A DNA stretch of 64,000 nt from the NCBI GenBank assembly GCA_963667205.1, contig OY762959.1:1860001-1924000 (forward strand). The letters run 5' to 3'. The first letter of the stretch is position 1. Each line of letters opens with the position of its first letter. This DNA is from CF-162 sp963667205 (lineage in GTDB: Bacteria > Chloroflexota > Dehalococcoidia > SM23-28-2 > RBG-16-64-32). The notes beneath the pieces are model-generated. The model did no database searches, was not told where the DNA came from, and worked only from the letters and a program-made list of their open reading frames with translations. This document shows positions 35,162 to 43,531 of the stretch, piece after piece. Both the position numbers and the translations under genes were made by a program.

Positions 35162-36481
35162 CTAGGTCGCCGCGTCTTCTGAGGCCTTCTCCGGCGGTTC
35201 GCCGGCCGCCTCGGGCGGGTCGGCGCTCGCCTTACTGGCGGGCGGCTCCGGCTCCGGGGGCGGCGCGGCTTGCTCCGCATCAGGCTGCGGTGCCGCCTCG
35301 GCTGACGGCTCGCTCGCATCCTCTGCGTGCTCCGGCGGTGTGGCGGCCATCGAAAGCGGCACTTCCGGACGGGGTTTTGTCTGCGCCTCGCCCTTGAGCC
35401 AGTAGTCGATCGGCTTTCGAGAGTCGGTCTCCAGCGGCAGAGAGACGCGCGCGCCGGTGCGCGCCGACCGGTACGCGGCGCAGATGATCTCGAGCACCGC
35501 GCGGCCGTCTTCGCCGGTGAGCATCGGCTGCCTCTCGTTCTCGATGCAGTCTGCGAAGTGCGCCATCTCCTGTGGGAAGCCGTAGTTCCACGCCTCGTCG
35601 AAGCTCGTCCACGTCCAGCCGCGTGTCTGCTCCGCTTTTTCTCCGGCGTAGTCGTAGCCGACCGCGCTGAAGGTCTGCAGCGCGCCGCCGCGGGCGATGT
35701 CGGCGACGGTTAGCCCCTTCGAGCCGTAGATCTCCGCCCGGTCGTCGAGGCCGCCGGAGCGTGCCCAGGCGTTCTCCGCCATGCCCAGTCCGCCCCGCGG
35801 GTGCCGGGCCGACTCGGCGAAGCGGAGCATGACGACGGCGTGGTCGTCGCCGCGCGTGCGCCGCCCGTGCACGAAGTTGCCCGCCTCCGCGTAGACGGAC
35901 TCGATCGGAGTGTCCCCAAAGACCCAGCGGCAGTAGGCGATGGAGTGGCAGCCCATGTCCATAAGCACGCCGCCACCGGAGCGGTTGATGTCCCAGAACC
36001 ATTCGGAGTGTGGCCCGGAGTGGCACTCCAGCTGCCGCACGTAGTAGATGTCGCCCAGCGCGCCCTGGTCGGCCAGCTGCTTGGCGCGCACGTACTTGGG
36101 GGCGAAGCAGAGGTTCTCGCCGTACATCAGGACCACGCCGGCCGTCTTGCAGGCGTCGATCATGCGGTCGCACTCAGCGAGGCTCATCGCCATCGGCTTG
36201 TCCACGAGGACGTGCTTGCCCGCCGCCGCGGCGTCGATCGTGACCTGGGCGTGCACGTCGTTCGGACAGGCGACCGTCACAGCATCGACGAACCCGCTCG
36301 ACAGCATGTCCTTGTAGTCGGTGAAGGCGTGTTCGACCTCGAAGCGCCTGCGGAACTCCCAGGCGTGCTCGGCGTTTGGCGAGGCGACGGCCGTCAGTTC
36401 GACGCCCGGCGTCTGGCGCAGCGCTTCGGCGTGCGCCGCCGCGACGAAGCGCGACCCGATGATGCCCACGCGGATGCTCAA
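35162..36481 (-). CDS. Gfo/Idh/MocA-family oxidoreductase with Pro/Glu-rich tail
   Basis: 439 residues. N-terminal Rossmann domain MSIRVGIIGSRFVAAAHAEA, DAVTVACPNDVHAQVTIDAA, GKHVLVDKPMAMSLAECDRM (the DKP form of the EKP motif). The C-terminal domain has SGGGVLMDMGCHSIAYCRWV with the catalytic His. DSRKPIDYWLKGEA ends the fold near residue 380. The last 55 residues are a low-complexity Pro/Ala/Glu/Ser tail, not seen in typical family members and of unknown purpose. Likely sugar or inositol-type dehydrogenase. Monocistronic, divergent from the SDR gene at 36629. Confidence 0.9.
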   Translation of the reverse strand: MSIRVGIIGSRFVAAAHAEALRQTPGVELTAVASPNAEHAWEFRRRFEVEHAFTDYKDMLSSGFVDAVTVACPNDVHAQVTIDAAAAGKHVLVDKPMAMSLAECDRMIDACKTAGVVLMYGENLCFAPKYVRAKQLADQGALGDIYYVRQLECHSGPHSEWFWDINRSGGGVLMDMGCHSIAYCRWVFGDTPIESVYAEAGNFVHGRRTRGDDHAVVMLRFAESARHPRGGLGMAENAWARSGGLDDRAEIYGSKGLTVADIARGGALQTFSAVGYDYAGEKAEQTRGWTWTSFDEAWNYGFPQEMAHFADCIENERQPMLTGEDGRAVLEIICAAYRSARTGARVSLPLETDSRKPIDYWLKGEAQTKPRPEVPLSMAATPPEHAEDASEPSAEAAPQPDAEQAAPPPEPEPPASKASADPPEAAGEPPEKASEDAAT

Positions 36482-36628
36482 GGTGCCCCCCTTTGCGGCG
36501 GTGCGATCGCCGGCGTTGGCTCCTGCCTTGCTAACTGAGGTGTCGCTATTCTATTACGGCTCGCTTGCCTGTGGGTTGCAGGACGGCCGCGATTGTCACA
36601 GACTACCGAGCGCAGGGAGGAACGAGAG

Positions 36629-37438
36629 ATGGATCCAACCGGCAAAGTAGCACTCATTACGGGCGCAGGCTCCGGCATCGGCCGGGTCACAGCGCTGCTG
36701 CTGGCGGAGAACGGCGCTTCGGTCGTAGTTGCCGACGTCGACGAAGCCGGCGGCAACGAGACAGTGAAGCAGGTGAAGGCCGCCGGCGGCGAGGCGGCGT
36801 TCGTTCGGGTAGACGTGACGAACCGCGACGACGTCGAAGCGATGGTCGCGTTCACGAAGGAGACGTACGGCGGACTCGACATCGCCTACAACAACGCTGG
36901 CGTCGGAACGCCAGGGGCGCGGTTCCCGGCGGGGCGGACCGAAGACTGGGAGCGCACACTCATGATCGACCTCCTGGCCGTCGCCGCCTGCGTCCAGGCG
37001 CAGGTGCCGGCGCTGCGAGAGCGCGGCGGCGGGGTCATCATCAACACGGCCTCCATCGCCGGTCTCATGGGCTACATGCCGGACCCGATCTATGCCGCCG
37101 CCAAGCACGGAGTCGTCGGGCTGACGCGGTCGATGGAGTTCCTCCTGCCCGAGGCCAACATCCGCGTCAACTGCGTTTGCCCCGGCGTCGTTGACACGCC
37201 GATGGTCCACCAGGTGCGCGACAACTCCGATCCGGAGGCGCGTGAGCGAGCGAAGGCGCTGCTCGCCACTATGCCGCTGATTGAGCCGCAGACGATCGCC
37301 GAGACGGTGCTCGAACTGATACGCGACGACACCGCCAACGGTAGAGCGATGGCGGTGACGTACGGCCGGCCGCCGCGAGAGGTCGAAGCGCCGATCCGCT
37401 TCGGCCGCCCCGATCCCGCACAGCAGCAGCGCGGCTAG
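36629..37438 (+). CDS. Short-chain dehydrogenase/reductase
   Basis: 269 residues from ATG 36629 with AGGGAGG upstream. Cofactor motif ALITGAGSGIGRVTALLLAE (TGxxxGxG), NNAG in DIAYNNAGVGTPGA, catalytic Ser-Tyr-Lys in IINTASIAGLMGYMPDPIYA and AAKHGVVGL, and NIRVNCVCPGVVDTPMV after it. The substrate cannot be inferred. The C-terminal arm extends beyond the classical 250 residues (YGRPPREVEAPIRF). The downstream 90 bp hold the promoter of the first dockerin-array gene. Confidence 0.93.
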   Translation: MDPTGKVALITGAGSGIGRVTALLLAENGASVVVADVDEAGGNETVKQVKAAGGEAAFVRVDVTNRDDVEAMVAFTKETYGGLDIAYNNAGVGTPGARFPAGRTEDWERTLMIDLLAVAACVQAQVPALRERGGGVIINTASIAGLMGYMPDPIYAAAKHGVVGLTRSMEFLLPEANIRVNCVCPGVVDTPMVHQVRDNSDPEARERAKALLATMPLIEPQTIAETVLELIRDDTANGRAMAVTYGRPPREVEAPIRFGRPDPAQQQRG

Positions 37439-37444
37439 CTCCGC

Positions 37445-37474
37445 TTGACGTCTCCCGCTGGGTGCGGCTACGCT
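37445..37474 (+). promoter_or_regulatory. Promoter of dockerin-array gene 1 (shared type)
   Basis: TTGACG (37445-37450), 18-bp spacer, TACGCT (37469-37474), followed by TTGCCTG-like bases. Start codon GTG 37531 is 57 bp after the -10. The same arrangement precedes the next two genes of the array, so a common sigma factor or regulator is likely. Confidence 0.5.
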
Positions 37475-37530
37475 TGCCTGCGTCTTGCGGTGGCCGCAAT
37501 CGGCGATCGAGCTACGAAAGGAGCCCCTCA

Positions 37531-38436
37531 GTGGTATCAGTCCGCTCAATCGTGACGTTGGCCGCGGCCGCGGTAATTGGCCTGGCGGCGATCGTGGTCC
37601 TCAACAACGCGCCTGCCAACGCGCCGCGCTTGGCGCTGGCGGGCCCCTGCACCCTGGGCCCGCACCTCTTCTTCGAGGACGATTCCCTCTTTGCGGATCC
37701 GTTGGAATACACGTACTACGCCGCCGATCCAGGCGACCACGACGAGACCGAGATGGTCATCACCGTCCAGCCGGGCGACAAGACCGTAACCATTGAGATC
37801 GTGGGCGTTCCCGGCAACGCGAACATCTTCAACAGCTTCACCCCAGCGAGTGGCGAGGGCACGTTCAGTACGACCTGGCTCACGAGCATCCCCGAGTTCG
37901 TGGCGGACGGCACCTATGAGTACGAGATCCGCCTTACCTGCCACGGCGAGGTGACGAAGATCCCATTCGACGTCATCGTTGGCGGCTGTTCGGCGCCTGA
38001 TGACAGACAGCCCAGCGGCATCTCCGGCCAGTCCCCACCTGGATGTGGCGGCTTCGGTCCGACGGCCGGCCCCAGTCCGGCTCCGACGGTGGCGCCGACA
38101 CCGACAGCGACAGCGGCGCCGACGCCCACGTCGCCGCCGGGCCAGCAGTTGATCTGGGCCGACAACAACTGCTCGACGACCGTTGATCCGGTAGACTCGC
38201 TGTTCATACTGCGCGGCGACGCCGGCCTGCCGACGAATACGGGCGATTGCCCGGACATGGGCGCGGCGATCAACGTCCTTAACGCCTCGCAGCATTTCTG
38301 GGGGGACATCGACTGCACCGCTGCGATGACGCCCGTGGACTCGCTGAAGACGCTGCGCTACGACGCCGGCCTCAGTGCCTCGCAGGAGGACGGCTGCCCG
38401 GCGATCAACAGCCCGGTGACGATCGTGGACTTCTAG
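37531..38436 (+). CDS. Secreted dockerin-module protein, array gene 1
   Basis: 301 residues from GTG 37531 (GAAAGGAG upstream). Signal peptide VRSIVTLAAAAVIGLAAIVV ends near APANAPRLALA. Residues about 35-170 form an Ig-like beta domain (VITVQPGDKTVTIEIVGVPG, YEYEIRLTCHGEVTKIPFDV), closely shared with array gene 3. Then comes a Thr/Pro linker (APTVAPTPTATAAPTPT). The C-terminal two-loop dockerin module is DNNCSTTVDPVDSLFILRGD and GDIDCTAAMTPVDSLKTLRY. Calcium-binding Asp/Asn positions are kept in both loops. Extracellular; partner unknown. The module is nearly the same in the next two genes, showing tandem duplication. Confidence 0.82.
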   Translation: MVSVRSIVTLAAAAVIGLAAIVVLNNAPANAPRLALAGPCTLGPHLFFEDDSLFADPLEYTYYAADPGDHDETEMVITVQPGDKTVTIEIVGVPGNANIFNSFTPASGEGTFSTTWLTSIPEFVADGTYEYEIRLTCHGEVTKIPFDVIVGGCSAPDDRQPSGISGQSPPGCGGFGPTAGPSPAPTVAPTPTATAAPTPTSPPGQQLIWADNNCSTTVDPVDSLFILRGDAGLPTNTGDCPDMGAAINVLNASQHFWGDIDCTAAMTPVDSLKTLRYDAGLSASQEDGCPAINSPVTIVDF

Positions 38437-38458
38437 CCGCCCCGTAGTGTGGTATCGG

Positions 38459-38488
38459 AGCGCCGTCGCTCGGCCGAACGGCGGCGCT
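38459..38488 (+). terminator. Hairpin terminator after array gene 1
   Basis: A stem of about 10 bp, AGCGCCGTCG with CGGCGGCGCT (one G-U pair), around a loop CTCGGCCGAA, followed by TCTGGTTGTCT. It lies 22 bp after the stop, just before the next gene's promoter. Confidence 0.5.
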
Positions 38489-38500
38489 TCTGGTTGTCTC

Positions 38501-38529
38501 TTGACGCCGACGGCGGGCGCGGGTAGTTT
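38501..38529 (+). promoter_or_regulatory. Promoter of dockerin-array gene 2 (shared type)
   Basis: TTGACG (38501-38506), 17-bp spacer, TAGTTT (38524-38529), then TGCCTCCATC. Start ATG 38584 is 55 bp downstream. Same spacing and flanking TTGC/TGCC bases as in genes 1 and 3. Confidence 0.5.
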
Positions 38530-38583
38530 TGCCTCCATCCAGCCGTCACCAGGTCCCGACCTGACACCGAAAGGGAGTTAGCC

Positions 38584-39522
38584 ATGGCTGACCGTTTGTT
38601 TCCAGTCTTCCTGGTCGCCGTATTCGTTCTTGCTTTCGGCGCGCTGGGAGGGCTGCCGGGCGTCGGCTCCGTCGGCGCGCCATGGGCTGAAGCAGTCGTG
38701 CCCGCTGGTGACGACGATGGTGACGACGACGGACCAGACCTCGACGAGTTGAATTGCGAGCAGATCCTTGCCCTGCAACTTCTGATCGAGACAGACGTCG
38801 TGAATCCTCACGCCCAGCAGATCGACCTCGAAGAGCTGCAGGAGTTGGTTGCCGAATGTGAAGATGAGGGCGGCGACCGTGTCAGTCTGCAGGAGCGCAT
38901 TACAGCCGGACTACCCTTCACAATGAGCCTCTCCGGCACGGGGAACTTCGTAGATGTCTCCGGGATTTACGACCCGAGCACCGGGACTTACACGGGTAAC
39001 GGCGTTGGCACCGTCGCTGGCTTCCCTAACGTGACGGTCGTGATGTTGCTGAACATCGCCAAGAACGGGAACGTTACGGGAACCTACACGATGGGCGCGG
39101 GCGGCGAACTGCCAGGAGGCCAACCTGGGGTCTACAACGTCTCGGGCGTCTGGCCACTGGCCACGCCGACACCCACGCCTTCGCCAACCGACACACCGGT
39201 GCCTACGGCCACGGATGCGCCCGGCCAGCAGGTCACCTGGGCGGACAACAACTGCTCGGCTTCGGTCGACCCGATCGATTCGCTGTTCGTGCTGCGCGGT
39301 GACGCCGGCCTGCCGACGAACACGGGCGACTGTCCGGGGATGGGTGCTGACATCAACGTCCTCAACGCCTCGCCGCATATCTGGGGCGACATCGACTGCT
39401 CGGGCGCCATGACGCCCGTGGACTCGCTGAAGACGCTGCGCTACGACGCCGGCCTGAGCGCCTCGCAGGAGGACGGCTGCCCGGAGATCGGCAGCCCGGT
39501 GACGATCACAGCAGAGTCATAG
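38584..39522 (+). CDS. Secreted dockerin-module protein, array gene 2
   Basis: 312 residues from ATG 38584 (GAAAGGGAG upstream). Signal peptide RLFPVFLVAVFVLAFGALGG. An acidic stretch DDDGDDDGPDLDELNCEQIL, which could bind calcium, leads to a helix and a beta domain (FTMSLSGTGNFVDVSGIYDP, GVGTVAGFPNVTVVMLLNIA) unlike that of genes 1 and 3. A Thr/Pro linker TPTPTPSPTDTPVPTATD precedes the dockerin module (DNNCSASVDPIDSLFVLRGD and GDIDCSGAMTPVDSLKTLRY). So a common module is attached to a different N-terminal domain, an example of domain shuffling within a local array. Confidence 0.82.
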   Translation: MADRLFPVFLVAVFVLAFGALGGLPGVGSVGAPWAEAVVPAGDDDGDDDGPDLDELNCEQILALQLLIETDVVNPHAQQIDLEELQELVAECEDEGGDRVSLQERITAGLPFTMSLSGTGNFVDVSGIYDPSTGTYTGNGVGTVAGFPNVTVVMLLNIAKNGNVTGTYTMGAGGELPGGQPGVYNVSGVWPLATPTPTPSPTDTPVPTATDAPGQQVTWADNNCSASVDPIDSLFVLRGDAGLPTNTGDCPGMGADINVLNASPHIWGDIDCSGAMTPVDSLKTLRYDAGLSASQEDGCPEIGSPVTITAES

Positions 39523-39543
39523 AGGGCCACCAATAGAAGCGCC

Positions 39544-39577
39544 AGAGCGCCGCCGCTCACGAGAGCGGCGGCGCTCT
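39544..39577 (+). terminator. Strong hairpin terminator after array gene 2
   Basis: A perfect 14-bp stem (AGAGCGCCGCCGCT paired with AGCGGCGGCGCTCT) with loop CACGAG, then TCATT. It directly precedes the promoter of array gene 3. Confidence 0.65.
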
Positions 39578-39587
39578 TCATTGCGGC

Positions 39588-39616
39588 TTGACGTCTTTGG
39601 CCGTGCCGCCTACCCT
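39588..39616 (+). promoter_or_regulatory. Promoter of dockerin-array gene 3 (shared type)
   Basis: TTGACG (39588-39593), 17-bp spacer, TACCCT (39611-39616), then TGCTTGCATC. GTG start 39673 is 57 bp downstream, as in gene 1. Confidence 0.5.
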
Positions 39617-39672
39617 TGCTTGCATCTCGCAACTGGTAGAATCGGCGGCCTAACGCCGAAAGGGGGCCCCAC

Positions 39673-40986
39673 GTGGGAGCCACGCGCACGCTAGTCTCCA
39701 TCGCCGCTGCGGCAGCCATCGCCCTGGCAGCCGTCGTTGTCCTCAGCAACTCGCCGGCCGGCTCGCCGCGCTCGGCGCTGGCGGGGCCATGCACGTCCGG
39801 CCCGGACCTCAACTTCTCGGATGACGATGTCGATGATCCGCCGCTCTCAGGCGTGGTCTGGTACGGCGCGGCCGGCGAACACAGCGATAGAGAGATGGTT
39901 ATCTTTGTCGAGCCAGACCCGTTCCCGGAAGGAAAGCCGCCGATAACGATTGAGATCGTCGGCGTGCCGGGCGACCCCGAGATCTTCAACGATTTCAGCC
40001 CTTCGTCCGGCGGGGGCTCTTTCCTGACGGATATCCTCACCAGCGTCGACGCGTCTGTGACTCCCGGCATCTACGAATACGAGATCCGCATTGACTGCCA
40101 CGGGGACATCACGACGATCCCCTTCGACGTTTACGTTGACGTCTGCCCAGCGAACGGCGCTAGGCAGACCAGCGGCTTCTCAGGCCAGTCCGCGCCCGAC
40201 TGCGGTGGCGGCCACGACGACTTGCCGACGCCGACGCCTGAACCTACAGCAACTCCGGCGAATGCGACCTGGGGCGACAACAATTGCTCGAAATCGGTTG
40301 ACCCCGTCGACTCGTTGTTCGTGCTGCGCGGCGATGCCGGCCTCTCGACGAACACCGGCGACTGCCCCGAGATGGGTGCCGACATCGAGGTGTTGAACGC
40401 CTCGCCGCATATCTGGGGGGACGTTGACTGCTCGGGCGCGATGACGCCGGTGGACTCTCTTAAGACGCTTCGCTTCGACGCCGGCCTGAGCGTCTCACAG
40501 GAGGCCGGTTGCCCGGCAATCGGCGGCGCCGTGACAATCATCGACGCCTTCGTGCTCACGAGCGATGCCTTCGCGCCGGGTGGCACAATCCCGGTCCAGC
40601 ACACCTGCGATGGCGCGAACACGTCGCCGCAGCTCTCCTGGAGCGGCCAACCGGCGGGGACCGAATCGCTGGCCGTCATCGTCACTGACGTCGACGCCAA
40701 CGACTTCGCGCACTGGCTCGTCTACGACCTGCCCGCCGAAACCACGAGTCTCCCGGCGGATGCTGAGCTCCCTGCCGGCGCCAAAGAGGGGATGACCACC
40801 TTCGGAGCCGTCGACTACCGTGGCCCCTGCCCGCCGCCGGGGCCGGCCCACGAGTACGTCTTCATACTGTGCGCGCTTGACGCACCGCTCAACCTGGCGG
40901 CGGGGGCCAGCGTGACGCAGCTTGAGGCGGCCATCGCGGGCCATATCCTGGAGATGGCTGAGCTTACCGCGTTCTACGCCCGCTAG
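39673..40986 (+). CDS. Secreted dockerin-module protein fused to a PEBP (YbhB/YbcL) domain, array gene 3
   Basis: 437 residues from GTG 39673. Signal peptide TLVSIAAAAAIALAAVVVLS; an Ig-like domain like that of gene 1 (ITIEIVGVPGDPEIFNDFSP, YEYEIRIDCHGDITTIPFDV); and the dockerin module (DNNCSKSVDPVDSLFVLRGD, GDVDCSGAMTPVDSLKTLRF). Then from about residue 293 comes a complete phosphatidylethanolamine-binding-like domain: VLTSDAFAPGGTIPVQHTCD, NTSPQLSWSGQPAGTESLAV, DFAHWLVYDLP (ligand-site His), GPCPPPGPAHEYVFILCALD. YbhB/YbcL proteins normally stand alone; the exported fusion after a dockerin module is unusual. Stop overlaps the convergent kinase gene by 4 bp. Confidence 0.83.
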   Translation: MGATRTLVSIAAAAAIALAAVVVLSNSPAGSPRSALAGPCTSGPDLNFSDDDVDDPPLSGVVWYGAAGEHSDREMVIFVEPDPFPEGKPPITIEIVGVPGDPEIFNDFSPSSGGGSFLTDILTSVDASVTPGIYEYEIRIDCHGDITTIPFDVYVDVCPANGARQTSGFSGQSAPDCGGGHDDLPTPTPEPTATPANATWGDNNCSKSVDPVDSLFVLRGDAGLSTNTGDCPEMGADIEVLNASPHIWGDVDCSGAMTPVDSLKTLRFDAGLSVSQEAGCPAIGGAVTIIDAFVLTSDAFAPGGTIPVQHTCDGANTSPQLSWSGQPAGTESLAVIVTDVDANDFAHWLVYDLPAETTSLPADAELPAGAKEGMTTFGAVDYRGPCPPPGPAHEYVFILCALDAPLNLAAGASVTQLEAAIAGHILEMAELTAFYAR

Positions 40987-42032
40987 CCGCGCAGCTCGGC
41001 GATCGCGCTCTGGTCCGCGACCTCGATGCCGCGCTTGCCAACGATGATCGCCTGCTCGCCGATCGTCTCGAAGCCGGCGCCGACGGTGCCGCCGTCGAGG
41101 AAGCGCTTGTTCATGTTTTCCAGGATGACGCCCAGCTTGAAGTGCGCCATCACCGTATAGAAGTCGAGGCCGGAGAGGTCGGCGCCGCTCTTCTCCGCGT
41201 AGCGCGCGGCCGCCTCCTCCCAGGTCGGGAAGCCCGGCAGCGTCATCACGGACGTCGCGCCGATTCTCAGCTGCGAGCTGGTCGGGTTGCCCCAGTACAT
41301 CCGCAGCAGACCCATGTCGGCTAGCGAGTCGCCCAGCGTGCACATCTCCCAGTCGAGGACGGCGATGATGTGTCCCTCGTCGTTGAGGATCGCGTTGTCC
41401 AGACGGTAGTCGCCGTGGACGATGCCGGGCCGGCGCTCTTCTGGCATCGCCGCCTGAAGGCGCTTCGCCAGCTCGTCCAGCTCCGCCGTCTCGCGGTAAC
41501 GGATGGTTTCGAGCTGCTCGCTGAAGCGCCGCACCTGCCGTTCGAGGTAACCCTTTGCCTTGCCGAAGTCCTGGAGGCCGATCTCGTCCGGGTGGAACGC
41601 ATGTAGCCGGACGAGGACGTCTACCAGCTCTTCGCCGATCCTGCGGCGCTCGCCCTCATCGAACTTCGCACCGAACTCTTTCGGGTCGATGGCGATGAAC
41701 CCGTCAACGAACTCCATCACGTAGAACTGCGCGCCGATGACGGAGTCGTCGGTACAGAGCGCGTACGGTTTCGGCACGGGGAAGCCCGTTGGTTCGAGGG
41801 CCGAGATGATGCGGAACTCGCGGCCCATGTCGTGCGCCGTCTTCTGGACGTGGGAGAGCGGTGGCCGGCGCACCACCCACGGCCGGCCGTCCTCAGCCTC
41901 AACGCGGTAGGTGAGGTTGGAGCGCCCATGGCCCACGATCTGCGCTGAGAGGCTCTTTACGGGCTCCACGTGCTCGCTGAACCACGGCACGAGCTGGTCG
42001 AGGTCGATTCCGGGCGGGCTGGAGGTGGTCAT
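40983..42032 (-). CDS. APH-type phosphotransferase (acyl-CoA dehydrogenase-associated)
   Basis: 349 residues from ATG 42030-42032. Kinase-like fold: GHGRSNLTYRVEAEDGRPWV, RRPPLSHVQKTAHDMGREFR, FYVMEFVDGFI (hinge), IVHGDYRLDNAILNDEGHII (catalytic HGDxxxxN) and AVLDWEMCTLGDSLADMG (DWE metal ligand). This matches the subgroup related to the kinase domain of eukaryotic ACAD10, usually found beside acyl-CoA dehydrogenases. Here an acyl-CoA dehydrogenase gene lies just upstream and divergent. It is thought to phosphorylate hydroxyacyl substrates to allow their conversion to enoyl-CoA; that role is inferred from the family. Confidence 0.88.
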   Translation of the reverse strand: MTTSSPPGIDLDQLVPWFSEHVEPVKSLSAQIVGHGRSNLTYRVEAEDGRPWVVRRPPLSHVQKTAHDMGREFRIISALEPTGFPVPKPYALCTDDSVIGAQFYVMEFVDGFIAIDPKEFGAKFDEGERRRIGEELVDVLVRLHAFHPDEIGLQDFGKAKGYLERQVRRFSEQLETIRYRETAELDELAKRLQAAMPEERRPGIVHGDYRLDNAILNDEGHIIAVLDWEMCTLGDSLADMGLLRMYWGNPTSSQLRIGATSVMTLPGFPTWEEAAARYAEKSGADLSGLDFYTVMAHFKLGVILENMNKRFLDGGTVGAGFETIGEQAIIVGKRGIEVADQSAIAELRG

Positions 42033-42188
42033 CGTCGTGACATTCTACAGCAAGCGCCCGCAGATGGCCCCGGCGCAGCATCGCGAGCGTTCGACGGACC
42101 GGGTCTGGCCCGCCATCGATCGCGACACGCTGGCCAGCGCCCGCCACGGCGGATAAAGTACGGGAGCAGACGAAAGAAGGGCGAGACG

Positions 42189-43424
42189 ATGGCGACATAC
42201 CTTGAGCTGAACAAGAACCTGACCGAAGAAGAAGAGGCGATCAAGCAGCAGGTCCACCGCTTCGCCGTCGACGTCTTGCGGCCGGCGGCGATGGAGCTGG
42301 ACAAGATGTCACCGGAGCAGGTGATCGACGAGGACTCACCGTACTGGGGCGTCTTCCGGCAGGCGTACGCACTGGGGTACAGCCGGAGCTACCTGCCGCC
42401 CGCGCTCAACGGGCCCGGCCTCTCACCGCTGGCACGGCACATCTACACGGAGGAGATGGGCTGGGGCAGCGCCGACTTTGCGGTCGGCATCGGTGTCACC
42501 TCGTTCCCCTTCGGATACGCCGCTATGAGCGGTAACCAGGACGTGCTCAAGGACCACGTCCTGCCGTTCACGCAGGACTCGGAAGCGCGCTTCATCGGCT
42601 GCTGGGCGATCACTGAGCCGCAGCACGGCTCCGACATGCTGATGGTCGGTACGCCCCAGTTCCGCGAGCCGGAGGCGGCCGGCGACGTGCGCGCCCGCTT
42701 GGACGGCGATGAGTGGGTGATCAATGGTCAGAAATCGGCCTGGGTCTCCAACGGTACCGTCGCCACGCACGCGCTGCTATTCCTGAACACTGACGAGAGC
42801 CAGGGGCAAGAGGGTGGCGGCGTCGCCTTCGTGCCGCTCAACCTGCCCGGCGTGACGAAAGGAAAGCCGCTCGACAAGCTCGGTCAGCGGGCGTTGAACC
42901 AGGGCGAGATCTTCTTCGACAACGTTCGCGTGCCGAAGCCGTTCATGCTGGTCGAGCCCGGCGGCTATCCGTTCGTAATCCACTCGGTGCTGGCGGCCGC
43001 CAACGCCTTCATGGGCGCCACCTTCACCGGACTGGCGCGCACCGCCTTCGAGGAGGGCCTGGACTACGCGCGCAACCGCGTGCAGGGGTCGAAAGCGATC
43101 ACGGAGCACCAGGCCGTTCAGCTGAAGCTGGTCGATATGTTTATCAACGTCGAAACCGCGCGCCAGTTCTCGCGTGCCGCCCTTGTCTACAACTCGGAGA
43201 CGAGCCCGCCGGAGACGCAGTACTCGCAGGCTTCCAAGGTCTATTGCACGACCGTTGCCTTCAAGGTGGCGAGCGACTCCATGCAGCTGCACGGCGGGAT
43301 GGGCCTGGCGAAGGAGATGCTGATCGAGAAGCTCTTCAGGGACGCGCGCGCGTCCCTGATTGAGGACGGCACCAACGACGTGATGGCGCTCTCCGCCGCC
43401 CGCAAGATCATCGACACCTACTAG
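42189..43424 (+). CDS. Acyl-CoA dehydrogenase family protein
   Basis: 411 residues from ATG 42189 (GAAGGGCGAGACG upstream). N-terminal helical domain MATYLELNKNLTEEEEAIKQ. Flavin-contact segments CWAITEPQHGSDMLMVGTPQ and WVINGQKSAWVSNGTVATHA. The C-terminal helices include HQAVQLKLVDMFINVETARQ, SMQLHGGMGLAKEMLIEKLF and ASLIEDGTNDVMALSAARKI. It differs from the tandem pair at 1.2-3.6 kb, being a separate subfamily. Divergent from the APH-type kinase, a combination that commonly accompanies degradation of branched or hydroxylated acyl chains. Substrate not predictable. Confidence 0.93.
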   Translation: MATYLELNKNLTEEEEAIKQQVHRFAVDVLRPAAMELDKMSPEQVIDEDSPYWGVFRQAYALGYSRSYLPPALNGPGLSPLARHIYTEEMGWGSADFAVGIGVTSFPFGYAAMSGNQDVLKDHVLPFTQDSEARFIGCWAITEPQHGSDMLMVGTPQFREPEAAGDVRARLDGDEWVINGQKSAWVSNGTVATHALLFLNTDESQGQEGGGVAFVPLNLPGVTKGKPLDKLGQRALNQGEIFFDNVRVPKPFMLVEPGGYPFVIHSVLAAANAFMGATFTGLARTAFEEGLDYARNRVQGSKAITEHQAVQLKLVDMFINVETARQFSRAALVYNSETSPPETQYSQASKVYCTTVAFKVASDSMQLHGGMGLAKEMLIEKLFRDARASLIEDGTNDVMALSAARKIIDTY

Positions 43425-43439
43425 CGCTGGACGGCCCAC

Positions 43440-43471
43440 GCACAGAAGCGGCCCGAAGGCCGCCTCTGTGC
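43440..43471. terminator. Bidirectional hairpin terminator
   Basis: GCACAGA-A-GCGGCC and GGCCGC-C-TCTGTGC pair with one internal mismatch around the loop CGAA. It lies between the stop of the acyl-CoA dehydrogenase (43424) and that of the convergent secreted protein (43532), so it can serve both. Confidence 0.55.
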
Positions 43472-43531
43472 ATCCATCCGCCACCAGCGGGGCCCCTGCG
43501 AGCGGCATCCCTGGGGCCCGCTGTCTGGTTG

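Noticed and set aside
37531..40986. Cellulosome locus
   Set aside because: No cohesin, glycoside hydrolase or carbohydrate-binding module is present next to the dockerin genes.
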